In this document: piece by piece, positions 1 through 4,277 of the stretch
Numbering within the stretch: position 1 is the stretch's first letter
How the letters are laid out: each line of letters starts with the position of its first letter
Assembly (NCBI GenBank): GCA_964477295.1
Contig: CAYZEZ010000311.1
Location: 1-5,288, forward strand
Reading direction: 5' to 3'
Length of the DNA: 5,288 nucleotides
DNA from: CAYZEZ01 sp964477295
GTDB taxonomy: Bacteria; Bacteroidota; Bacteroidia; Bacteroidales; SM23-62
Position numbers and translations under genes: made by a program
The notes under the pieces: model-generated
What the model saw: the letters and a program-made list of their open reading frames with translations, nothing else
Database searches by the model: none
Told to the model about the DNA's origin: nothing

Positions 1-60
1 AACCTGAAACCTGAAACCTGAAACCTGAAACCTGAAACCTGAAACCTGAAACCTGCAACC
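1..60. repeat. Perfect tandem heptamer array (AACCTGA)n, cut by the window edge
   Basis: Seven exact copies of AACCTGA are followed by one AACCTGC and a partial AACC. The array begins at the first base of the window, so its true length is unknown. It ends 14 bases before the rimM start codon and therefore lies in the rimM leader or in the spacer to the preceding gene. The unit matches the heptamers at 4240-4267 (TGTAACC, TGCAACC) and, on the other strand, those at 4158-4220. The copies are identical, which suggests recent expansion by slippage or recent copying. No function can be read from the array itself. Confidence 0.97.
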
Positions 61-74
61 AAAAAATTGCCCTT

Positions 75-590
75 ATGACCAGGGATGACTGCATTTTCCT
101 TGGTACTATTTCAAAGACACATGGCATATCCGGCGGCTTGGTGGCGATCACCAGTATCAAAGGATACGTTCTGAAAGAAAAATGGGAATTTGTATTCCTG
201 GAAATTGACGGAATACTGGTTCCCTTTTTTATTTCATCCTGTGAATCCGGGGCAAGGGATGATTTGATCATTTTCCTGGATGATATCACCTCACCAGAAC
301 TTGCCGGTGCACTCGCTGGTTTAAATCTCTATATCCGGAAGGAAGACATTATACTGGAGAAGAAAGTGTTCGATCCCGGGGCCCTTGCAGATTATCTTGT
401 TATTGATCAACAGTTTGGAGAAATTGGTTTTATCAAAGAGGTCATTAAAATCCCACAAAATGACCTGGCCGTGATTGCTTTCAGGGGTACCGAAATTCAG
501 CTCCCTATCTCCGAAGAGTTGATCGAAAAAGTCGACCACAAACGTAAAATTATTACAATGAACCTCCCGGAAGGACTGCTGGAACTTTAA
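75..590 (+). CDS. rimM: Ribosome maturation factor RimM
   Basis: RimM binds ribosomal protein S19 in the 30S head and assists 16S rRNA processing and late 30S assembly in the cytoplasm. The 171-residue product has the usual family length and both domains. The N-terminal RimM beta-barrel (about 5-90) opens with the family signature FLGTISKTHGISGGL (8-22) and contains the VPFFI segment (49-53). The C-terminal PRC-barrel (about 103-171) runs from LADYLVID through the LPISEELIEKVD motif (143-154) and ends with the typical LPEGLLEL. The ATG at 75 is the only sensible start: it begins just before the conserved motif and the upstream sequence is the heptamer array. No clear Shine-Dalgarno sequence is seen, as is common in Bacteroidota. 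In many bacteria rpsP lies just upstream, but here that region is outside the window. The gene is followed by a 130-base spacer. Confidence 0.95.
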   Translation: MTRDDCIFLGTISKTHGISGGLVAITSIKGYVLKEKWEFVFLEIDGILVPFFISSCESGARDDLIIFLDDITSPELAGALAGLNLYIRKEDIILEKKVFDPGALADYLVIDQQFGEIGFIKEVIKIPQNDLAVIAFRGTEIQLPISEELIEKVDHKRKIITMNLPEGLLEL

Positions 591-598
591 TGGTACAC

Positions 599-640
599 AC
601 CCATGCCCACACACCCTGGAACTGGTAACTCAAAACTCGC
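599..640. repeat. Degenerate heptad tract upstream of the GIN-domain gene
   Basis: Six consecutive 7-base units can be read in one phase: ACCCATG, CCCACAC, ACCCTGG, AACTGGT, AACTCAA, AACTCGC. The last three share AACT in register, and the earlier ones share an ACC/CCC core. The tract lies in the 130-base spacer between rimM and the GIN-domain gene. Part of it (606-641) resembles, on the opposite strand, part of the spacer before the glycosyltransferase gene (3240-3265). It appears to be a decayed member of the heptamer family seen intact at 1-60. The rest of the spacer (641-720) is AT-rich and probably holds the promoter and leader of the next gene, but I could not fix a promoter. Confidence 0.6.
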
Positions 641-720
641 ATATATGTTTTCCGTGCAACGCTTCAATTCTTTAAACGTCTTTTCCTTATAGGTTCAACG
701 TTAAACTAAATATTCAGATC

Positions 721-1416
721 ATGAAAAGAACACATTTATCACTTGTATTAATCATCCTGTTTTCAATGTCCATGCTTTCCTCCTATGCACAGAAGAAAGA
801 AGACAGGGATGTTGGCAGTTTTACTTCAATAGGTTTTGCCATCAGTGGCGAACTCTATCTTACCCAGGGGAGCCCCCAGAAAGTAGTTATTGAAGGAGAT
901 GAGGCAGACCTGGAAAAACTGGTCACCGAGGTAAAAGACGGTACACTTAAAATTAAATGTAAACCGTCTAATACTAAACTCAAATCAACAGTAAAGGTCT
1001 GGGTTACTGTCCCGGAAATTAACAGCCTGGCAGTTGCCGGATCCGGAAAAGTAATTGCCGAAGGTGAAATTAGTTCGGATGATTTTGATCTGTCCGTAAG
1101 CGGCAGCGGTAAGATCAAATTTGCCAACCTGGTCACGGATGATCTTGAAATTGCTATTTCAGGATCTGGAAATGTTATGCTGGCCGGAGAAGCCGATCGT
1201 GCCGAAATATCTATCAGCGGGTCAGGCGATGTAGAAGCAACAGGATTTGAAATTGAGCGGTGTGAAATCGCTATCAGCGGTTCCGGATCATGCAAGGTCA
1301 AAGTTGTGGAAGAACTGGAAGCAGCCATTTCCGGTAGCGGAAAGGTTTACTACAAGGGCAGGCCAAAGGTTAATGCCCATTCTTCGGGATCAGGGAGAGT
1401 GGAAAGTATTGATTAA
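721..1416 (+). CDS. Secreted GIN-domain protein (DUF2807, putative adhesin-like beta-helix)
   Basis: This 231-residue protein starts with a clear signal peptide: basic MKRTH, a hydrophobic core to about residue 20, and likely cleavage after SYA (residue 23) before QKKE. There is no lipobox cysteine. The mature part matches the head GIN domain family (PF10988/DUF2807) common in Bacteroidota. It begins with FTSIGFAISGELYLTQG and then carries seven GSG turns, at about 106-109, 127-130, 147-150, 166-169, 186-189, 204-207 and 222-225. The 18-20 residue spacing fits the rungs of a right-handed beta-helix. The product is probably periplasmic or on the outer surface; no C-terminal sorting domain is visible. 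The family is named a putative autotransporter adhesin, but its function is not established. The ATG at 721 gives a complete signal peptide and is preceded by AT-rich sequence. The gene converges on the TsaC gene and is probably monocistronic. Confidence 0.9.
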   Translation: MKRTHLSLVLIILFSMSMLSSYAQKKEDRDVGSFTSIGFAISGELYLTQGSPQKVVIEGDEADLEKLVTEVKDGTLKIKCKPSNTKLKSTVKVWVTVPEINSLAVAGSGKVIAEGEISSDDFDLSVSGSGKIKFANLVTDDLEIAISGSGNVMLAGEADRAEISISGSGDVEATGFEIERCEIAISGSGSCKVKVVEELEAAISGSGKVYYKGRPKVNAHSSGSGRVESID

Positions 1417-1464
1417 AGAGTAAGGGAGTATGGAGGGAGTGAGGTTGGTGTGCATTTATTCAAG

Positions 1465-1485
1465 GTCTTGGAACTGGTAGCCTAC
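1465..1485. repeat. Short decayed heptad remnant between convergent genes
   Basis: The units GTCTTGG, AACTGGT and AGCCTAC can be read in 7-base phase. The 11-mer TGGAACTGGTA (1469-1479) occurs exactly at 617-627 in the heptad tract upstream of the GIN-domain gene. The right end overlaps the stop codon of the TsaC gene. The same 65-base spacer also has a G-rich run with GGAG spaced 7 bases apart (1425 and 1432). I call it a remnant of the same repeat family mainly because of the shared 11-mer. Confidence 0.4.
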
Positions 1486-2045
1486 TCTCTAATAATTTGA
1501 ATCTCATTTTTATTACTGAATTTAATGATCGAGGAAGGCACGCCCTTCCTCGTTTCATTTTGTCGCCAGCGGACCACATAATCAACCGCGGATTTTATCT
1601 CGTCGCTGATCTGTGAAAAATTGACCGGGGATTTTTTCCCGGAGATATTGGCAGAAGTGGAAACAAGTGGTTTTCCTAACTTTTGTATCAGCTGCTGGCA
1701 GAAGGGATCAAAAGTTATCCTGAAACCCATGGTTTGATCCTCCGGGATAAGGTTTTCCGCAAGATCGACCACACCGGGATATATAATGGTGATTGGGTTA
1801 TCTGCAACCCTGCTGATCTCAATGGCCATGTCAGGAACCCTGGAAATATACCGGTAGAGTTTATCCTCACTATCTACCAATACCAGCATGCTTTTCGTGT
1901 CCTCGCGTTTTTTGATCCGGTAGATCCGGGCCACCGCTTCAGCATTGGTCGCATCACACCCTATACCCCAGATGGTATCTGTCGGATAAAGTATTATCCC
2001 TCCATCCTTCAACACCTGCAATGATCTGTTGATGTCTTCTTTCAT
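1482..2045 (-). CDS. tsaC: L-threonylcarbamoyladenylate synthase (TsaC/Sua5/YrdC family)
   Basis: The enzyme makes threonylcarbamoyl-AMP from threonine, bicarbonate and ATP. This is the first step of the universal t6A modification at position 37 of ANN-decoding tRNAs, in the cytoplasm. With the chosen start the protein has 187 residues, the size of a single YrdC domain without the extra Sua5 C-terminal domain. Family motifs are in order: YPTDTIWGIGCDA (20-32), the substrate-binding IYRIKKREDTKSMLVLV segment (41-57), MGFRI (106-110), PLVSTSANISG (126-136), and near the end RKGVPSSI, the usual RxGxPSTI-like motif. The reading frame is open to a TTG at 2078, but that would add 11 residues encoded by spacer and heptad-like sequence. 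The ATG at 2043-2045 (MKEDINRSL) fits the family start better. The gene lies 36 bases after the glycosyltransferase gene and probably shares its transcript. A yciO-type paralogue is less likely given the intact motifs. Confidence 0.93.
   Translation of the reverse strand: MKEDINRSLQVLKDGGIILYPTDTIWGIGCDATNAEAVARIYRIKKREDTKSMLVLVDSEDKLYRYISRVPDMAIEISRVADNPITIIYPGVVDLAENLIPEDQTMGFRITFDPFCQQLIQKLGKPLVSTSANISGKKSPVNFSQISDEIKSAVDYVVRWRQNETRKGVPSSIIKFSNKNEIQIIRE
1530..1561 (+). terminator. Candidate plus-strand intrinsic terminator inside the tsaC 3' region
   Basis: A perfect 9-bp inverted repeat, CGAGGAAGG at 1530-1538 and CCTTCCTCG at 1544-1552, encloses the 5-base loop CACGC. On the plus strand it is followed at once by TTTCATTTT. 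It lies about 114 bases past the stop of the GIN-domain gene, so it could terminate that transcript within the convergent tsaC gene. The T-tract is interrupted by CA. The stem also encodes the conserved RKGVPSS motif of TsaC, so protein constraint may explain part of the sequence. On the minus strand no T-run follows, so it should not block tsaC. Confidence 0.35.
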
Positions 2046-2071
2046 AGATATTGATATAAACTTCCCGCCAC

Positions 2072-2094
2072 CTTGCAACGATTACCCTGCAACC
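2072..2094. repeat. Heptad remnant spanning the glycosyltransferase stop codon
   Basis: In one phase the units are CTTGCAA (2072-2078), CGATTAC (2079-2085) and CCTGCAA (2086-2092), followed by CC. The first and third units match the TGCAACC heptamers at 4254-4264. The tract covers most of the 36-base gap between the glycosyltransferase and tsaC genes. It includes the glycosyltransferase stop codon (2082-2084) and its last codons (V-A-G), so the extreme C-terminus of that enzyme appears to be built from repeat sequence. Confidence 0.5.
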
Positions 2095-3200
2095 TCTTCG
2101 TAGACTTTCATAATATTGTCGGCAATAACATTTTCGCGAAAACTTTGGGCGTGGTTGTATCCCTTTTCAATCATCCTCTTTTGTAATTCACTGTCATTCA
2201 ATACTTTCACAATCGCTTCCCCCAATTCATCAACATTGCCCGGTTCAGCATACATTGAATATTCCCCTCCGGCTTCTGCAAAACAACCCCCTCTGGATGT
2301 GATCACAGGCACTCCGGAATTCAATGCCTCCAGGATAGGTATCCCGAATCCTTCAAATTGCGATGGATAAATGAAAAGTATCGACATCTGGTATAAAGCA
2401 GGCAGTTCCTCGTTGGGCACATTTTCAAGGAAATAAATATGCTCCATCCTGTGTTGCCGGATATAACTTTTCACTTCGTCAGCATACGGAGTGGGCCTTC
2501 CGACTACCACCAGGGGCTTATCTATGTTCCGGCTATGCAAAGCCTGAACAAGCACAAGAAGGTTTTTCCTTTTTTCAATGGTCCCCACATTCAGCAAGTA
2601 CTCACCAGGCAGGTCATATTTTATCTGAATTTCTCTCCTCTTTGCTTCGCTAACCTCCTCATAATAAATCGGATCACATCCCTGGTAAACCACATCGATC
2701 TTATCTGCCCCGGTACCATAAAAATCAATGATATCCTGCTTTGTCTGTTCCGATATGGCTATGATACGGCCGGCTGCCTGACAACTATACTTTGATTTAC
2801 GCAAATATATTCTCCGGTCAATAGGAGGATACCACTGTGGATAACGAAGGAAGATAAGATCGTGAATAGTTACGACCGTTTTAATCTTTTTCTTATGGAT
2901 CCCGAAGGGTATTTCATTGCTCAGTCCGTGATACAGATCGACCTCATCTGCTTCAAGCCTTCCGGGCAGCCAGTAACTCCGCCAGAAAGAAGAAAACTTC
3001 TTGCCCGCCCACGATGAAGGAAAATGAATTTGCTGGTTTGGTTCAAGACGATCTCCCATGCCTTCCCTTTTGCGGGGGACATACAGGTGATAGGAATGAT
3101 CAGGGTGGAATTTCTGCAGGTACAGGATGATGTTCCGGCTGTAAGTTCCGAGCCCGCTGTAATTGAAAAATGCACGTTTTGCGTCAAATCCTATTTTCAT
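2082..3200 (-). CDS. GT-B fold glycosyltransferase, family 4 type
   Basis: This 372-residue protein has the two Rossmann-like halves of the glycosyltransferase 1/GT4 group and probably transfers a sugar from a nucleotide donor to a lipid- or saccharide-linked acceptor at the inner face of the membrane. The N-terminal acceptor half (1 to about 185) starts MKIGFDAKRAFFNYSGLGTYSRNI with the glycine-rich loop. It includes TVVTIHDLIFLRYP (108-121) and IIAISEQTKQDI (146-157). The C-terminal donor half has YLLNVGTIEKRKNL (201-214), with basic residues placed to bind the donor phosphates. It also has the EX7E motif FEGFGIPILEAL (E283 and E291), followed by SGVPVITS (295-302). These features resemble mannosyl- or other hexosyltransferases of O-antigen or exopolysaccharide pathways, but donor and acceptor cannot be assigned. 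No other glycan genes are present here. No signal peptide or membrane segment is seen. The ATG at 3200 gives a canonical N-terminus. tsaC follows after 36 bases. Confidence 0.92.
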   Translation of the reverse strand: MKIGFDAKRAFFNYSGLGTYSRNIILYLQKFHPDHSYHLYVPRKREGMGDRLEPNQQIHFPSSWAGKKFSSFWRSYWLPGRLEADEVDLYHGLSNEIPFGIHKKKIKTVVTIHDLIFLRYPQWYPPIDRRIYLRKSKYSCQAAGRIIAISEQTKQDIIDFYGTGADKIDVVYQGCDPIYYEEVSEAKRREIQIKYDLPGEYLLNVGTIEKRKNLLVLVQALHSRNIDKPLVVVGRPTPYADEVKSYIRQHRMEHIYFLENVPNEELPALYQMSILFIYPSQFEGFGIPILEALNSGVPVITSRGGCFAEAGGEYSMYAEPGNVDELGEAIVKVLNDSELQKRMIEKGYNHAQSFRENVIADNIMKVYEEVAG

Positions 3201-3210
3201 GGTGGATCTC

Positions 3211-3281
3211 AGTTCATAGTTCCTGGTTCCTGGTCCACAGGTGCGAGTTTGCCAGGTGGTGTGGGATTTGGGTGGTGGGTT
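3211..3281. repeat. Degenerate heptad tract upstream of the glycosyltransferase gene
   Basis: About ten 7-base units can be followed with a single one-base slip: AGTTCAT, AGTTCCT, GGTTCCT, GGTCCAC, AGGTGCG, AGTTTGC, then after one extra C AGGTGGT, GTGGGAT, TTGGGTG, GTGGGTT. The consensus drifts from RGTTCCT to a G-rich TGGG-containing unit. The tract fills the middle of the 131-base spacer between dapD and the glycosyltransferase gene and ends 10 bases before the glycosyltransferase start codon. The complement of 3240-3265 aligns with the plus strand at 606-641, including CCCACAC and AAACTCGCA. The rest of the spacer (3282-3331) is AT-rich with nothing recognisable. Confidence 0.6.
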
Positions 3282-3331
3282 TGTCTTCTACTTCGTAATT
3301 TTAAAATCGTTAATCATTATTCTGAGATCAA

Positions 3332-4150
3332 TCATACCGATACGTTGTAATCCCTCAGTGCCTGGTTCAATGATGTTTTTTTATCGGTTGATTCTTTCCT
3401 TTTCCCGATAATTAATGCGCAGGATACGTTGAATGTACCTGCAGGGAATTCTTTTGGATAGGTGCCTGGTATCACTACTGACCGGGCCGGTACCACCCCC
3501 CTCATCTCCACCGGCTTCTCACCTGTCACATCAATGATCCTGGTCGAATCGGTAATCACAACATTGGCTCCCAGTACCGCTTCCTTCTCGATCCTGGCCC
3601 CTTCCACAACAATACTGCGTGATCCGAGGAAGCAGCTGTCTTCGATAATAACAGGTGCCGCCTGAACCGGTTCCAAAACACCTCCAATGCCAACACCGCC
3701 ACTCAGGTGAACATTTTTACCAACCTGAGCGCAGGATCCGACCGTTGCCCAGGTATCTACCATGGTAGTCTCATCAACATATGCCCCGATGTTAACATAC
3801 GATGGCATCATAATCACGCCTTTGGCAAGGTAGGAACCATAACGTGCCAATGCATGCGGCACTACCCTGACTTCAATCTCCTTATAATTCTTTTTAAGGG
3901 CTATTTTATCATGGTACTCAAAGGGACCAACCTCTGTTACTTCCATTTGCTGGATCGGGAAATATAAAATAACCGCTTTTTTTACCCATTCGTTTACCTT
4001 CCATCCTCCTTCGGTTGGTTCGGCCACCCTTAAACGGCCCTTATCCAGCTCATCTATAATATATCGGATAGATTGCTGTACATCAGGATCCTTTAGCATA
4101 ACCTGGTTTTCCCAGGCTTCCTGTATTACTGTTTGGTGTATTGTGTACAT
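3332..4150 (-). CDS. dapD: 2,3,4,5-tetrahydropyridine-2,6-dicarboxylate N-succinyltransferase
   Basis: DapD transfers succinyl from succinyl-CoA to tetrahydrodipicolinate. This commits the cell to the succinylase branch of diaminopimelate and lysine synthesis, which feeds peptidoglycan. The 272-residue length is normal for the E. coli-type enzyme. An N-terminal helical part (1 to about 95, with GGWKVNEWVKKAVILYF at 48-64) is followed by a left-handed beta-helix of hexapeptide repeats from about 105 to 235. The block MVDTWATVGSCAQVGKNVHL (130-149), followed by SGGVGIGGVLEP (150-161), is nearly diagnostic. D132, in MVDTW, and E183, in VEG, match the catalytic Asp/Glu pair of the family. Trimer formation is expected from the fold. 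The ATG at 4150 gives the standard N-terminus. Upstream there is no Shine-Dalgarno sequence; instead a heptamer array begins only 7 bases before the start codon. The gene is separated by 127-131 base spacers from its neighbours, neither of which is a lysine gene. Confidence 0.96.
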   Translation of the reverse strand: MYTIHQTVIQEAWENQVMLKDPDVQQSIRYIIDELDKGRLRVAEPTEGGWKVNEWVKKAVILYFPIQQMEVTEVGPFEYHDKIALKKNYKEIEVRVVPHALARYGSYLAKGVIMMPSYVNIGAYVDETTMVDTWATVGSCAQVGKNVHLSGGVGIGGVLEPVQAAPVIIEDSCFLGSRSIVVEGARIEKEAVLGANVVITDSTRIIDVTGEKPVEMRGVVPARSVVIPGTYPKEFPAGTFNVSCALIIGKRKESTDKKTSLNQALRDYNVSV

Positions 4151-4157
4151 AGAAAGA

Positions 4158-4220
4158 AGTTACAGGTTACAAGTTGCAAGTTACAGGTTGCAAGTTACAG
4201 GTTGCAAGTTACAGGTTGCA
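4158..4220. repeat. Heptamer array (RGTTRCA)x9 in the dapD leader
   Basis: Nine units in perfect phase read AGTTACA, GGTTACA, AGTTGCA, AGTTACA, GGTTGCA, AGTTACA, GGTTGCA, AGTTACA, GGTTGCA on the plus strand. The last six form three copies of a 14-base double unit, so amplification has probably worked on pairs. The array ends 7 bases before the dapD start codon, and the dapD mRNA would carry its complement (TGYAACY units). It forms an inverted repeat with 4236-4267. Confidence 0.95.
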
Positions 4221-4266
4221 AGATACTATAATCGAGGTTAACCTGTAACCTGTAACCTGCAACCTG
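4184..4266 (-). promoter_or_regulatory. Large inverted repeat able to fold in the dapD leader RNA
   Basis: The 27 bases at 4240-4266, reverse-complemented, match 4184-4210 at 24 of 27 positions. Matches shifted by 14 bases (4170-4196, 23 of 27; 4198-4224, 23 of 27) give alternative registers. In the minus-strand RNA, the sense direction for dapD, two of the three differences become G-U pairs and one an A-C mismatch. In the plus-strand RNA they would be mostly A-C. A hairpin with a loop of about 15-29 bases is therefore possible upstream of the dapD start. It lacks a T-run on the minus strand, so it is not a standard terminator for the upstream transporter gene. Whether it regulates anything is unknown. 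Confidence 0.45.
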
Positions 4267-4267
4267 G
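4236..4267. repeat. Inverted heptamer copies after the transporter gene
   Basis: The segment starts with the palindrome GGTTAACC and continues with TGTAACC, TGTAACC, TGCAACC and TGG, which is the opposite orientation to the array at 4158-4220. A 15-base non-repeat linker (4221-4235) separates the two. It ends 10 bases before the stop codon of the ArsP_2-like gene (4278-4280). The units match the TGCAACC copy at the end of the array at 1-60, supporting one family of repeats. Confidence 0.88.
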
Positions 4268-4277
4268 AACAATTTTT

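Noticed and set aside
321..614. 97-codon minus-strand open frame overlapping rimM
   Set aside because: It lies opposite a clearly conserved gene and its product shows no recognisable features.
644..651. TATGTTTT, close to the Bacteroidota -7 promoter box TAnnTTTG, upstream of the GIN gene
   Set aside because: The last base differs and no TTG-type -33 element lies at the right distance, so it is too weak to call.
855..1328. 157-codon open frame on the minus strand opposite the GIN-domain gene
   Set aside because: It is a shadow of the repetitive SGSG codons; the product is a low-complexity Ser/Pro/Ile protein with no family resemblance, and the plus-strand gene has a signal peptide and known domain.
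1417..1488. Inverted repeat AGAGTAAG / CCTACTCT between the convergent genes as a bidirectional terminator
   Set aside because: The arms are 8 bases with one mismatch and are separated by 56 bases, with no T-run on either side; the stem at 1530-1552 is a better candidate.
2046..2078. Longer TsaC product starting at the TTG at 2078
   Set aside because: The extra 11 residues derive from spacer and heptad sequence and precede the normal family N-terminus at the ATG at 2045.
4158..4267. CRISPR array
   Set aside because: The units are 7 bases with no spacers and no cas genes are nearby.
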